64,000 nucleotides of DNA. It comes from Archaeoglobus sp. UBA234. GTDB taxonomy: Archaea; Halobacteriota; Archaeoglobi; Archaeoglobales; Archaeoglobaceae. Numbering within the stretch: the first letter of the stretch is position 1; the number at the start of each line of letters is the position of its first letter. The notes below the pieces were generated by a model. The model was not told the DNA's origin. It was given only the letters and a program-made list of their open reading frames with translations, and did not search any database. The stretch spans positions 1 through 64,000 of the forward strand of contig DACH01000020.1 of the NCBI GenBank assembly GCA_002494625.1. Reading direction: 5' to 3'. Below, piece after piece: positions 35,403-44,206 of this stretch. Made by a program: the position numbers and the translations under genes.

Positions 35403-36367
35403 ATACTCTCCCTCCAGTTCCGGTAGGATTCCTGGAGTGATTCATGCTCAATCAAATTGAGTGAGAGAATATACTCATCCTCAACCTCCCTCGATGTGCC
35501 GACTATTAGATAATACCCCCCCTTTATTTCCTCAACAACACCTCTCGCCTCGAGAGTTTCTCCCCTCTTTGCCTGTCCGACATAGGTGTGGGTGTAGGAG
35601 AGTACAGCCTCGATTGAATGATGTTTGACAGGGTAAAAGGCTGGATAATCGAAAACATATCTGTCATCAACAAGCTCTGCTCTGATGGTGATTTTTTCCT
35701 TTTTTACACCCTTCTCTTCAGGAATTTGTCTGTTTAACTCATCGTAATCTCTCACATAAAGCAAGTCAAAATAGGTGTTTCCGATCACAGCTCTGTGGTA
35801 CTTCCTCATCTCATGAGCCAAGAATAAGTCAAAGGGGATGTTCACCTTTCTCTTACTGTAAATGAATTCCCACATTTCCTGGCTTGGTTCTGAAAGTTTT
35901 CCCCTTTCTATACCCCTCTGTATTTTTTCCTGCCCTCTGAACCAGTAGTTCCCATACATGACAAAATCAACATCACTCTCATCTGATTCAAGACCTATAA
36001 GCCTGGAGCCCGTAACACCCATTTTATTTAGTGGCATACCGAAGAAATCCACGATTCTCTTTACCTCTTTATCGCCAATTTGAGCAATTCTCTCTTCAGG
36101 CTTGAAAACCTCCTGAATTTCGCTATGAGGTATGAGGAATATTCCAGAGTTCATGTCATAGTATTTCATTCCAGAATTGAGGGCATACTCAATTGCCTCC
36201 TCATGCATGAGTTTTCTGTATGTCTTCCCGTTTCTGCTCCTGTCACCGTTCATGGAGGGTATGTATCTGAGAAAAGCCTTTACTGAGCTCTCATTACGGT
36301 AGCCAACGACCGAGAAAAAGCAATTATCAGCCATAACAAAGTCTCTCAGTCTGATGGGTTTGAGCAA
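35399..36367 (-). CDS. Predicted nucleotidyltransferase (COG1665-like)
   Basis: A Pol-beta-type minimal nucleotidyltransferase core, G-S-R-L-I-G-L-E-S-D-E-S-D-V-D-F, sits mid-protein (about residues 120-136) rather than at the N-terminus. An N-terminal D-M-N-S-G-I-F-L region precedes it, and a C-terminal beta-rich domain (about 250-315) resembles an OB-like fold. Archaeal COG1665 proteins have this layout and no known substrate. The start is TTG at 36367 behind a GGGAGGGGAC site. The four-base overlap with cofD indicates coupling, so a role near F420 or cofactor metabolism is possible. Confidence 0.7.
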   Translation of the reverse strand: MLKPIRLRDFVMADNCFFSVVGYRNESSVKAFLRYIPSMNGDRSRNGKTYRKLMHEEAIEYALNSGMKYYDMNSGIFLIPHSEIQEVFKPEERIAQIGDKEVKRIVDFFGMPLNKMGVTGSRLIGLESDESDVDFVMYGNYWFRGQEKIQRGIERGKLSEPSQEMWEFIYSKRKVNIPFDLFLAHEMRKYHRAVIGNTYFDLLYVRDYDELNRQIPEEKGVKKEKITIRAELVDDRYVFDYPAFYPVKHHSIEAVLSYTHTYVGQAKRGETLEARGVVEEIKGGYYLIVGTSREVEDEYILSLNLIEHESLQESYRNWRESI

Positions 36368-36379
36368 GAAGTCCCCTCC

Positions 36380-36970
36380 CTATTTTCTGATCTTTCTCTC
36401 AAACTTGGCATAGACCCTTTTAATGTCCTTTGCCATAACAGAGTCGTTTTGTCTGTCCACAACTCTTCCATCTCTTGTTTTTATCTTGCTAACCCTGAAT
36501 CTCTTGTTGCCTATTTCGAGTTCCTCCCCAACTCTGAGCTCGGATTCTCCTGGCATGTAAATCGTAATCGGGGTTGTTACTGCCCTCTTGTGAAGACTTA
36601 TCCTAACAGCAACCTCACCAACATCTCTGAGCCAGACTGTTTCCACCTCTTCAGCAGTGGCGAGATCACTTCTTTTTCCATTTTTTAGTTCAAGTGAAGT
36701 AACCTCGCCGATTCTGAAGCCAGATTCAGTTTCAACAACCAGTTCGTCTCCTTTCTCAACCATTTCCCCTTCCTTCAGTTTTACCTCTCCCCTTTCTGAT
36801 TCTCCCTCAAAACTTATTATTGCTCTGCATGAAATCTCCTTCCCCGGAGGGAAGTTTGCGTAATTTCCACATTCTTTACACCTGTAAAGGTGGCTTTTTT
36901 CTTTTATGAGCATATGCTCCTTCTCATCTCGACAAATTTCACAGTAAAAATAATTCCTCAACACAATCAC
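36380..36970 (-). CDS. Archaeal zinc-finger protein (HVO_0476/COG1326-like)
   Basis: The 196-residue protein begins with two CxxC knuckles (C-E-I-C and C-K-E-C, residues 9-35), then an OB-like or beta-barrel region with E-K-G-D-E-L-V-V-E. It resembles an uncharacterised archaeal Zn-ribbon family. The GTG start at 36970 is 1 nt beyond the upstream stop; a GTG two codons later is better spaced from GAGGTGA and may be the true start. It lies in a packed minus-strand run with Pcc1 and RecJ/GAN. Confidence 0.75.
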   Translation of the reverse strand: MIVLRNYFYCEICRDEKEHMLIKEKSHLYRCKECGNYANFPPGKEISCRAIISFEGESERGEVKLKEGEMVEKGDELVVETESGFRIGEVTSLELKNGKRSDLATAEEVETVWLRDVGEVAVRISLHKRAVTTPITIYMPGESELRVGEELEIGNKRFRVSKIKTRDGRVVDRQNDSVMAKDIKRVYAKFERKIRK

Positions 36971-36971
36971 C

Positions 36972-37193
36972 TCATTTTTTCAGAGCCTGTAAAACAGATT
37001 TTGAAGCAATTATGTTCAGAAAATAGTCATCAAAGGCATTCATCATTGCTCCAATCCTGGGCGTTTTTACCCTGAGGACAAGCTCACCTTCAGAAAAGGA
37101 TTCGCACCACTCAACATCATCCGGTTTAAGTGACTCTGCAATCACATCCGCATCGTCAATTCTTATCCTCACTTCCCCATAGCCATGCAACAT
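36972..37193 (-). CDS. pcc1: KEOPS complex subunit Pcc1
   Basis: Pcc1 is the small dimerising subunit of the KEOPS complex, which makes t6A at position 37 of ANN-decoding tRNAs. The 73-residue sequence has the family pattern: a beta hairpin, then R-V-K-T-P-R-I-G-A-M-M-N-A-F-D-D-Y-F-L-N-I. The frame as given overlaps the RecJ-like gene by 25 nt. A GTG at 37172 overlapping the stop (GTGA) is an alternative start that removes most of the overlap. The other KEOPS subunits are not in the window. Confidence 0.8.
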   Translation of the reverse strand: MLHGYGEVRIRIDDADVIAESLKPDDVEWCESFSEGELVLRVKTPRIGAMMNAFDDYFLNIIASKSVLQALKK

Positions 37194-38476
37194 AATCTGT
37201 CAACCTCCTTTATGAATTCCTCAACTCCTTCTGGAGGGATATTTGCTCCCGCTGCAACTCTATGCCCTCCACCCCTTCCTCCAGCTTTGCCTGCAGCGAT
37301 ACTCATTATCTCACCTAAGTCGACTATCTCGGACATTCTCATAGTCGTTCTTGAAGATACCTTGGCAACATCTTTTTTGATGTTAATCGCAATAAATGGC
37401 ATGTCGCTGAATATATACCTTGACAGCACGGTTGCAATGGGTCCTGTAGTAGGAGCATCCTTCATAACCAAGTATCTTATGCAATCTCCTTCTTTAACCT
37501 CCCTTCTCCTCAAAGAAATTTGCTCGAGAAGTTCAATCTGAAATTTCCTCCATATCTCAATCCCTCTATTCAGAAACTTTTCATCCCTCATGCAGATCCC
37601 AAAACCGATACCAAAGGCGGACACTCTCCCACACGAGTTTATAACATCACTCATCATGAGAGCGTTATTTATCAGTTCTTCTCTCAAAATGAATCTTTTT
37701 CCAACAATTTCATGGATGACCTCTTCGCTTCCACCATTTTCCAGAATTCTCAGCACGATTGCATCAGATAACCTCCTCATCTCCTCTTCATCCAGCTCAT
37801 CCACTTCTTTTTCTCCGTTTAGTCCTGCCCTCATCAGAAACTCTTCGAGTTCATCATCTTTTTCATAAAAATCCAGAAATGGTTCCACAGATATTTTCAG
37901 AACTTCCCTCAGCTTTCCTGAATAGAGTGATACACCCTTTTTCTCTTCTATAAATCCCTTGTTCATCCCCTCTCTGATTATTTCGGCATTACCACCTTTT
38001 ATTTTCTGCTTATCACCAATTATACCTGCAAGAGCAACTCCACAGAGATCTTCATTTCTTCCAAGCTGATTTGCGACAATGTATGCAGTACCGCTTGCAG
38101 AGAGTTCAAAGGACCCATCAATACCAGATAAATGGGGATTTACATGAACAAATCTCTTCTTAGGGGTTATTTTTCCCGTAGGGAAATGATGATCTATAAC
38201 AATCACATTCGCATCCACTTCAGAAACAATATCAGGATAACCACTACCCATATCCAGAAAAACAACCAGCTCATCATCGCTGTAATTCAACTTTTTACTG
38301 TTTAGACCGTTAAGAAAGCTTATATGAAATCTCCTGTTTGCCCTCAGCAAAGCTCTGGCTATAACTCCTCCTGCAGATATGCCATCAACATCGTAGTGGG
38401 TGAATATTCTTATGAAATCGTGCTCCTCTATGAGTTCAGCTGCCTTTCTTGCTTCAGCTCTCAGAATATCAAGCAT
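37169..38476 (-). CDS. DHH-family single-strand nuclease (archaeal RecJ/GAN)
   Basis: The DHH phosphoesterase motifs are clear: F-T-H-Y-D-V-D-G-I-S near residues 25-34, F-L-D-M-G-S-G near 75, V-I-D-H-H near 93-97, and the DHHA1 C-terminal G-G-R-G-G-G-H-R-V-A-A-G. Archaeal members associate with GINS and the replicative helicase (GAN) or act as RecJ-like exonucleases. The 435-residue length is usual. It is the first gene of a run with pcc1, the Zn protein, the nucleotidyltransferase and cofD. Confidence 0.88.
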   Translation of the reverse strand: MLDILRAEARKAAELIEEHDFIRIFTHYDVDGISAGGVIARALLRANRRFHISFLNGLNSKKLNYSDDELVVFLDMGSGYPDIVSEVDANVIVIDHHFPTGKITPKKRFVHVNPHLSGIDGSFELSASGTAYIVANQLGRNEDLCGVALAGIIGDKQKIKGGNAEIIREGMNKGFIEEKKGVSLYSGKLREVLKISVEPFLDFYEKDDELEEFLMRAGLNGEKEVDELDEEEMRRLSDAIVLRILENGGSEEVIHEIVGKRFILREELINNALMMSDVINSCGRVSAFGIGFGICMRDEKFLNRGIEIWRKFQIELLEQISLRRREVKEGDCIRYLVMKDAPTTGPIATVLSRYIFSDMPFIAINIKKDVAKVSSRTTMRMSEIVDLGEIMSIAAGKAGGRGGGHRVAAGANIPPEGVEEFIKEVDRLCCMAMGK

Positions 38477-38583
38477 GATTCCTATGATTTTTCCAGGCTA
38501 AAAAAAGTTTATTGATGTCACAATTGTCTGTGTCTGGAAGACCTGCAACTTTGAGTCATTTGAGTATATTTATAAAAATAAAA

Positions 38584-39597
38584 TTAAATACCAATTTTGA
38601 GAGTTCTGTTCGTCTCTTTGATGCTCTCCTCTTTATCTTTCAGCTCCAGCATTGCTCTTATTGCATCAATGTTTTCAGGCACTACAATAGATTCCTGATT
38701 TATTGCCTGAGTAATATACACCTCCCCATCAACGACACCTATGGATTCTGTCCAAACAGCATTCTCATAAAGATCATATCTCAGTCTGAGTTCTCTCGCA
38801 AATTCGATAATTTTGGCAGTGGATGTGAAACCATCTGAAGATCTCAGGAGCATGATTCTGGGTTCCTCTAAAAGCGCATTCTTGATTTCTTCCTCCGTTA
38901 CATCCCCTTCCATTTCAATAGCGACTGAATGAACATGCATTATCGTTGTTGGAACTTTGAAGGCGGTTGTTACAATATTGATATCGGGCAGAACAGACTG
39001 AACATCAGGTCCATGATGGGATGGGAGTTTGATTGGATTCGGCTCTATTCCATTAACAAGACCTTTCTTGTCTTCTTTGGGGTCAACAACTCTTCTTATC
39101 ATTGTAGCTCTAACTTTTCTTATTGGAAAGTTCTTTTTAATGGTGTATATTAGTCTGGTAAGTCCGGTGGTATTGCAGCTCACAACTCTCACAAACTGCT
39201 TTCCTACTGCTTCTTCAAAGTTGGCTATTGCACTGAAGGATACATCAGCCACATCCTTTTTCTCTCCTCCTTGGAAAATTGCTTTCACTCCGAGTCTCTC
39301 ATAAAGTGGTTTGTTCTGAACTCCAACTTTTCCCGGGGAACAATCAACAACAATATCTACATCCTGTAAGAGGTCTTCTATGGTCCCTTCAACCTCAATT
39401 CCCGCCTCCTCAAATACTTTTACTCTATCAGGTATCGCAGCATATAGTCTATAGCCCTTTTTTACAGCCATTCTTGCATCAAAATCTGGCTTCGTTTTTG
39501 TTACTCCAGCAACCTCCATATCTGGCTGGAGCCTTATTGCATCTGCAACTCTCTTCCCTATTGTTCCATATCCATTTATTGCAACCTTAACCGCCAT
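38584..39597 (-). CDS. gap: Type II glyceraldehyde-3-phosphate dehydrogenase
   Basis: An archaeal-type phosphorylating GAPDH of 337 residues, N-terminal V-A-I-N-G-Y-G-T-I-G-K-R-V-A, with catalytic cysteine near residue 140 in S-C-N-T-T-G-L. Archaeal GAPDH uses NADP or NAD and works mainly in gluconeogenesis where a ferredoxin-linked enzyme runs glycolysis. It follows the small CooT-like gene with a 1-nt gap, so the two are co-translated. Confidence 0.95.
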   Translation of the reverse strand: MAVKVAINGYGTIGKRVADAIRLQPDMEVAGVTKTKPDFDARMAVKKGYRLYAAIPDRVKVFEEAGIEVEGTIEDLLQDVDIVVDCSPGKVGVQNKPLYERLGVKAIFQGGEKKDVADVSFSAIANFEEAVGKQFVRVVSCNTTGLTRLIYTIKKNFPIRKVRATMIRRVVDPKEDKKGLVNGIEPNPIKLPSHHGPDVQSVLPDINIVTTAFKVPTTIMHVHSVAIEMEGDVTEEEIKNALLEEPRIMLLRSSDGFTSTAKIIEFARELRLRYDLYENAVWTESIGVVDGEVYITQAINQESIVVPENIDAIRAMLELKDKEESIKETNRTLKIGI

Positions 39598-39598
39598 A

Positions 39599-39784
39599 CT
39601 ATCCCTCCAGCAAAATTCTGTGTTTTTTCATATCCATAAGAGTTATCCTCGCCTTCACATCCACTCTCTCTCCAAGCAATCCAAAAAGCCGGATATCCTC
39701 TCCATCTACCTCGATCCTCACAACATCCTCCATAAGAAGAGTCTCCTCACCATCTTTTAGAAGAAACACTTTTGACTCACACAT
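39599..39784 (-). CDS. CooT/COG1532-type small protein
   Basis: The 61-residue protein starts M-C-E-S-K-V-F-L and has a compact beta pattern ending L-M-D-M-K-K-H-R-I-L-L-E. This matches the family that includes the nickel-binding CooT, where Cys2 contributes to metal binding, and which was earlier predicted to bind RNA. The role here is unknown. Tight linkage to gap suggests co-expression only. Confidence 0.75.
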   Translation of the reverse strand: MCESKVFLLKDGEETLLMEDVVRIEVDGEDIRLFGLLGERVDVKARITLMDMKKHRILLEG

Positions 39785-40049
39785 CCTATCACCGTTCTGA
39801 GTAGAAATACTTGTATCTGAATGTTAAAAAAAATTTCGATTAAGTTAATTTTTAATTATGATAAATTTCATCATAAGATGAGTGTATGGAGTGAATTAAG
39901 AAAAATACCTCAACCTCTTACCTACTGATTTCATCACACCCAGATGATCAGTAATATGGGAGATGAAATGGCTCTGTCAGGATACTATAAAAAAATAATC
40001 TCCTCAGGCAATCTACACGCTCTAAGCTGGAAAAATCTAAAGTACCTCT

Positions 40050-40334
40050 CTAAATCGTCACCATCTGTGCATGCCAGCATCTACCTATTTTCAGCACATT
40101 ATTCCTGTCTATTATGCCAATTTCGATGGCAAGTCTAACAGCCTTCTCTCCAGTAATATTGGCAATTGTTGCTATTTGTAGAGCCCTCTTTACTTCATCA
40201 CTTCCGTACTCTTCTTTTCCGTAAAAGTCCTCTTTTACCTCTATTCTGAAATCTCCAGACTCAAAGATATTACCAACTAAATCAGAGTCACATACAGCAA
40301 CGATGGTTTCTTTTTGCACCCTATATATCTTCAT
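40050..40334 (-). CDS. DUF424 family protein
   Basis: I start at the ATG at 40334 (M-K-I-Y-R-V), because the longer frame would run back through the end of aIF2-beta. The 95-residue protein shows the DUF424 pattern: V-A-V-C-D-S-D-L-V-G then K-E-D-F-Y-G and a C-terminal I-A-N-I-T-G-E-K-A-V-R-L-A-I-E-x-G-I-I-D. It occurs mainly in archaea, usually beside aIF2-beta as here. Function is unknown, possibly tied to translation. Confidence 0.8.
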   Translation of the reverse strand: MKIYRVQKETIVAVCDSDLVGNIFESGDFRIEVKEDFYGKEEYGSDEVKRALQIATIANITGEKAVRLAIEIGIIDRNNVLKIGRCWHAQMVTI

Positions 40335-40360
40335 CCTGAACAAATTTTCAGCCCCACATA

Positions 40361-40768
40361 CTATATGTTTCTCACCGGATGCTTTGCCCCACATGCCAAG
40401 CACTTAAGGAAGAGAACTCTCTCTTCTTTTTTGAATTCGGTATCTGGAGACTGGCATTCTCTGCAGATTACATAATCCCTCACATATCTGTCCAGTTCCT
40501 GCTGAACTTCATCCTCTGTAAACTTTCCCTGTAGAATTACTCTACCACCTTCTACGAAACCCGCAGTACCCATTGATTTGACTATGTATTTGTAGAGGTG
40601 GTCCTCGCTCCTATTCAGGGTTTTTGAAATCTGTGAAAAGTTCTTGATGATTGTCCTGTTTCCCTCTCTCTGGACACTGACTCTCGGAATCTCAAATCTT
40701 TCCCTCTTTATCACTTCCTCAGGCATTTCAGCATAAGCTTTATCGAGCAATTCCTCATAGCTCTTCAT
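40361..40768 (-). CDS. Translation initiation factor aIF2 beta subunit
   Basis: The 135-residue protein is the archaeal eIF2-beta homologue: an N-terminal helix, a central alpha/beta domain (V-K-S-M-G-T-A-G near residue 66) and a C-terminal zinc ribbon C-R-E-C / C-L-A-C. aIF2 delivers initiator tRNA to the ribosome. AGGAGGTG precedes the ATG. DUF424 follows in the same unit. Confidence 0.93.
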   Translation of the reverse strand: MKSYEELLDKAYAEMPEEVIKRERFEIPRVSVQREGNRTIIKNFSQISKTLNRSEDHLYKYIVKSMGTAGFVEGGRVILQGKFTEDEVQQELDRYVRDYVICRECQSPDTEFKKEERVLFLKCLACGAKHPVRNI

Positions 40769-40837
40769 TCAAACACCTCCTAAAAGCAATTCAGCATCAA
40801 ATTTAATAACTTTTTCTCCATTTTCTTTGCTAAACAA

Positions 40838-41260
40838 TCATTTAAGTCCCTCTTCTTTGACCCTAAAAAAATCAAATCCACTTTCAGTCAGAATTTCCCT
40901 TAACTTCACCCCAGGATGGAGAGTGGAATGATAAAGATGGGTCACACATCTGCAGTCAGAGGCGCCAAAACCCTTTACAGCCTCAAAATACCTTCCAACA
41001 ATTCCTGAAATCCTGCATTCAATCTTCATTTCTGAGGGAATCAAGATTGCAGATTCAGGCATCATTTTTACGGTAATAAAGTCGATGTTCCACCTCAGCT
41101 TTTTATTGTCTGAAAAATGCCTTTTTACCCTTTTTTCCAGATTGTTCATGGCGCTTCCACAGTAGATGTAGAAACCTTCTTTGAAATAAAAGATCCTTTT
41201 CCCCACAGGCAATTCCCCTGCACTTTCGTTTTTCAGAACAAGTAAATATGCTCCTTTCAT
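40838..41260 (-). CDS. GIY-YIG nuclease-domain protein (DUF123)
   Basis: The protein is a DUF123-type GIY-YIG-like domain of 140 residues: G-A-Y-L-L-V-L then F-Y-I-Y-C-G-S-A, the arginine helix L-E-K-R-V-K-R-H, and W-N-I-D-F-I. A conserved C-terminal G-F-G-A-S-D-C-x-C follows. DUF123 also occurs fused to endonuclease III in some archaea. It may nick DNA in repair, but activity is unproven. A GGTGG site precedes the ATG. Confidence 0.8.
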   Translation of the reverse strand: MKGAYLLVLKNESAGELPVGKRIFYFKEGFYIYCGSAMNNLEKRVKRHFSDNKKLRWNIDFITVKMMPESAILIPSEMKIECRISGIVGRYFEAVKGFGASDCRCVTHLYHSTLHPGVKLREILTESGFDFFRVKEEGLK

Positions 41261-41345
41261 TATTTTCCACCAATCTTAGAGATAGAGTTCATTCTGCATG
41301 TTCCTGCACAAAATATTTTAGGAACTCTGCCTAAGGACACAGTAG

Positions 41346-41837
41346 ATGGAGAAGTACATAATCGATTCCAGTGCCATATTTTTTAGGAAGGGATTATATC
41401 CTTCCATGGTGACAGTACCTGAGGTTATAAAGGAGATAAGAGATAGTAGCTCCGTCGATTATCTATCCTTCATTGATCTGGAGGTTAAGGAACCAGATGG
41501 ATCATGTGTGGAGGAAATCGAGAAAATCGCTAAGAGAAGTGGAGACATCTACAGACTCTCAGAAACAGACATCAAGCTCCTTGCTCTTGCATTAACCGTT
41601 AGAAAAGAGGGATTTGAACCAGTCATTGTTACAGATGATTACTCAATACAGAATGTTGCGAAAATAGCTCAGCTCAAAACAGATTCAATCATACAGAAGG
41701 GGATATCAAAGGAATTCATGTGGATAAGAAGATGCAGAGGCTGTAAAAGAGAGGTGGAAGATGGAACTGAAAGATGTCCGATTTGTGGGAGTGAGATATA
41801 TCTCTCCCGGGTAAAGATAAAACGGGACAAAACTTAA
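41346..41837 (+). CDS. Ribosome maturation endonuclease NOB1
   Basis: A PIN domain (acidic residues in Y-I-I-D-S-S-A near residue 7 and V-T-D-D-Y-S near 98) is followed by a C-terminal zinc ribbon C-R-G-C / C-P-I-C (about 130-150). That is exactly the NOB1 arrangement. NOB1 cuts the 3' end of pre-16S rRNA. The 163-residue length is normal for archaea. Confidence 0.9.
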   Translation: MEKYIIDSSAIFFRKGLYPSMVTVPEVIKEIRDSSSVDYLSFIDLEVKEPDGSCVEEIEKIAKRSGDIYRLSETDIKLLALALTVRKEGFEPVIVTDDYSIQNVAKIAQLKTDSIIQKGISKEFMWIRRCRGCKREVEDGTERCPICGSEIYLSRVKIKRDKT

Positions 41838-41902
41838 AAACTAAAATTAAAACAGATAAATTAATCTAACTTCAAATCCGAAAATTATCTGGAGGTTAAA
41901 GA

Positions 41903-42502
41903 ATGAGTCGAATTGAGGGGCTTATTGAAAAAGCCCGGAAAATGAAAGAAAAGGGATTGACAACCGGTGAGATTGCCGATGAGCTTAATGTATCCCGTGA
42001 AACTGCATTATGGTTGTTGACCAAGGCAACGGAAGATATAACACCACCTTCAGACATATACATCGAGTGGAGAGGTTTTGTAAAATCTCCCTTCAGAATG
42101 AGGAATGTGGCAAAATCACTGGCAGACATGATTTTTGAAGTAATTGATGATACTCCTGAAATAGTCATCGGGATTGCCACCAGTGGGATACCGATTGCAA
42201 CCATGGTGGCGGAGGAGCTTGATTCTGATCTGGCCCTCTATTATCCCAGAAAACTTAAATGGGAGAAGGAGATGACCGAGATAACCGGAGCAATGAGCGA
42301 AAATTACGCAAAAGTTGATGGAAAGAAGTGTGTGGCTATTGATGACATAATTACGACCGGATCCACCATAAGGGAGGTTTCAGAATATGTCAAAAAGAAG
42401 GATGGACGACTGCTCTGCGCCTCTGTTATTGTCGATAAAAGAGGAATAGAGGAAGTTGATGGAGCCCCGGTTGTGAGCATGTTCAGAATTGTTAGAATTT
42501 AG
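41903..42502 (+). CDS. gfcR: GfcR-type regulator (HTH plus phosphoribosyltransferase-like domain)
   Basis: An N-terminal helix-turn-helix (L-T-T-G-E-I-A-D-E-L-N-V-S-R-E-T, residues 20-35) is fused to a PyrE-like phosphoribosyltransferase domain that retains the PRPP loop A-I-D-D-I-I-T-T-G-S-T near 147-157. In haloarchaea GfcR/PyrE2-like proteins regulate sugar-catabolism genes. Whether this one binds a nucleotide or sugar ligand is unknown. GGAGGT lies 6 nt before the ATG. Confidence 0.85.
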   Translation: MSRIEGLIEKARKMKEKGLTTGEIADELNVSRETALWLLTKATEDITPPSDIYIEWRGFVKSPFRMRNVAKSLADMIFEVIDDTPEIVIGIATSGIPIATMVAEELDSDLALYYPRKLKWEKEMTEITGAMSENYAKVDGKKCVAIDDIITTGSTIREVSEYVKKKDGRLLCASVIVDKRGIEEVDGAPVVSMFRIVRI

Positions 42503-42507
42503 AAGAA

Positions 42508-43458
42508 ATGATCGGAATGGAAGAAACAGACATAAAAAGAGTCTGCATAATCATACCAACCCTGAACGAGGAGAGAAACATTGGAAGTACAATCGACGAG
42601 TTCAGGGAGGAGGGTTTTGAGAATATTTTTGTTATAGATGGAAACAGTACTGACAGAACGAGAGAGATAGCCGAATCAAAGGGAGCAAGGGTCGAGATTC
42701 AGTCAGGAAAGGGAAAGGGACAGGCTGTGGCTGAGGCTTTCAGCATGGTTGACAGCGATATAGTTATTCTCGTGGATGGCGATGGCACATACTCAGCCAA
42801 GGATGCTGTAAAGCTCGTTGAACCGATTCTGAGAGGATACGCTGACCATGTAGTCGGCAACAGATTTCATGACTATGAGAAAGGGGCATTCACAAAGCTC
42901 AATCTGCTTGGAAACAAAATATTAAACTTTTTTTTCAGAATATCTTATGGTATTGAACTCTACGACATTCTTTCAGGCTACAGAGCACTTACAAAGGAGT
43001 TATACAAAAATGTAAACCTGATGAAAAAAGGTTTTGAGGTGGAGACGGAACTAACAGTTGAGACGATTGCAAAGGGCTTTAGAATAATCGAGGTACCTGT
43101 TAAGTACAGAAAAAGAGGTGGTAAAACGAAACTCAACCCCATAAAAGATGGATTTCGCATTGGTTCGACAATATACAATCTTGTGGCAAGATACAGCCCG
43201 GGAAGATACCTGTACTTCTTGGGAACCCTTATGGTTGTCTTGGGTTTGACTGTAGGGATATATGTTGTGTATGACTGGTTTAGAAACATAACACACTCAC
43301 TGCTCGCTGTACTGACAGCCCTTCTGATAATAGCGGGTTTACAGGTGATAATTTTTGGATTTATGGGTGATTTTGTTTTCAGAGGGAATTCTGAGATAAG
43401 AAAAGAGCTTATAATGTTGAGAATGGAGCTGAAGGAGTTGAAGAAAGAGAGAAAATAG
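42508..43458 (+). CDS. Family 2 glycosyltransferase with C-terminal membrane helices (AglJ/DPM-like)
   Basis: The GT2 domain shows I-I-P-T-L-N-E-E-R-N-I near residue 14 and the acidic motif V-D-G-D-G near 90. Two membrane helices follow at about 230-250 and 265-285. AglJ and dolichol-phosphate-mannose synthases have this layout and charge dolichol phosphate with the first sugar for protein N-glycosylation. Only 5 nt separate it from gfcR. A second ATG at 42517 may be the start. It precedes a tRNA gene by 20 nt. Confidence 0.85.
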   Translation: MIGMEETDIKRVCIIIPTLNEERNIGSTIDEFREEGFENIFVIDGNSTDRTREIAESKGARVEIQSGKGKGQAVAEAFSMVDSDIVILVDGDGTYSAKDAVKLVEPILRGYADHVVGNRFHDYEKGAFTKLNLLGNKILNFFFRISYGIELYDILSGYRALTKELYKNVNLMKKGFEVETELTVETIAKGFRIIEVPVKYRKRGGKTKLNPIKDGFRIGSTIYNLVARYSPGRYLYFLGTLMVVLGLTVGIYVVYDWFRNITHSLLAVLTALLIIAGLQVIIFGFMGDFVFRGNSEIRKELIMLRMELKELKKERK

Positions 43459-43478
43459 CTGAGAGCTTCGAAATGTGA

Positions 43479-43550
43479 GCTCCCGTGGGGTAGTGGATAT
43501 CCTGAGGGTCTCCGGAACCCTCGATCCGGGTTCAATTCCCGGCGGGAGCG
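43479..43550 (+). tRNA. tRNA-Arg (anticodon CCG)
   Basis: A 72-nt cloverleaf without intron or encoded CCA. The acceptor stem GCTCCCG/CGGGAGC is perfect over 7 bp. The anticodon arm is AGGGT/ACCCT with loop CTCCGGA, giving anticodon CCG. The T arm is CCGGG/CCCGG with loop TTCAATT. The D arm is short, with G-U and U-U pairs. The discriminator is G. It reads arginine codon CGG. Confidence 0.88.
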
Positions 43551-43737
43551 CTGTATACTCCATTTAATCCCCGTCATTTCACCTATCTTTCCATTATCTG
43601 GTTGCTGGAAGAAATCCCCAATACCTCTGGTACCTTCCAGCACAGATCAAAGCCATGATCGGCAGTTTCAGAGGCAATCAATTTCCTGATATGCCAACTC
43701 CAAAAACTCGATGACAAAATGGATTGATGCTCAGCAA

Positions 43738-43748
43738 CAGTTTTATTT
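43738..43748 (+). promoter_or_regulatory. TATA box of the Nudix gene
   Basis: AGTTTTATTTA is centred about 28 nt before the GTG at 43772. The placement favours a leaderless transcript starting at that GTG over a longer frame from 43724. Confidence 0.45.
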
Positions 43749-43771
43749 ATCTCTGCCAGAGTCATTTAACT

Positions 43772-44206
43772 GTGAAAAAACCTGAAGTTGGGGTTGCAGT
43801 TTTGATAAAAAAAGAAGGAAAGCTACTGGTTGGTAGAAGAAGAAAATCATGGGGGTATGGTACCTGGCAGATGCCTGGAGGACATTTAGAGTTTGGTGAG
43901 AGCTTTGAGGATTGTGCAAAAAGAGAGGCAAAAGAGGAGGCTGGTGTAGAAATCAGCAACATCAGATTTCTAACCGTAACAAACGATTTCTTTCCTGATG
44001 AAAAAAGACATTACATAACAATCTGGATGGTGGCTGACTGGACAGGAGGGAGAGAAAGAAACTCATCCGAGGGGCATAGCTGGAAATGGCTTTCGTGGGA
44101 TGAGATAAGGGAGCTCAAGCCACTTTTTCTACCAGTAAAAAACCTGATAAAACAAAATACATTCCCCGAACGAGGTCTAAGAGACTGTTTCAAAACCATT
44201 CAGTAA
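43772..44206 (+). CDS. Nudix hydrolase
   Basis: The Nudix box is complete: G-G-H-L-E-F-G-E-S-F-E-D-C-A-K-R-E-A-K-E-E-A-G-V, residues about 34-57. The 144-residue protein resembles MutT/NUDT15-like enzymes (G-T-W-Q-M-P-G-G-H) that hydrolyse nucleoside diphosphate derivatives. I start at GTG 43772 because a TATA-like TTTATTTA lies about 27 nt upstream and the family begins V-G-V-A-V there. It overlaps the convergent kinase gene by 7 nt. Confidence 0.87.
   Translation: MKKPEVGVAVLIKKEGKLLVGRRRKSWGYGTWQMPGGHLEFGESFEDCAKREAKEEAGVEISNIRFLTVTNDFFPDEKRHYITIWMVADWTGGRERNSSEGHSWKWLSWDEIRELKPLFLPVKNLIKQNTFPERGLRDCFKTIQ

Noticed and set aside
43583..43765. 60-codon minus-strand frame between tRNA-Arg and the Nudix gene, considered as an integrase remnant beside a tRNA
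   Set aside because: No integrase motif and no repeat of the tRNA 3' end was found downstream, so no evidence of an integrated element.
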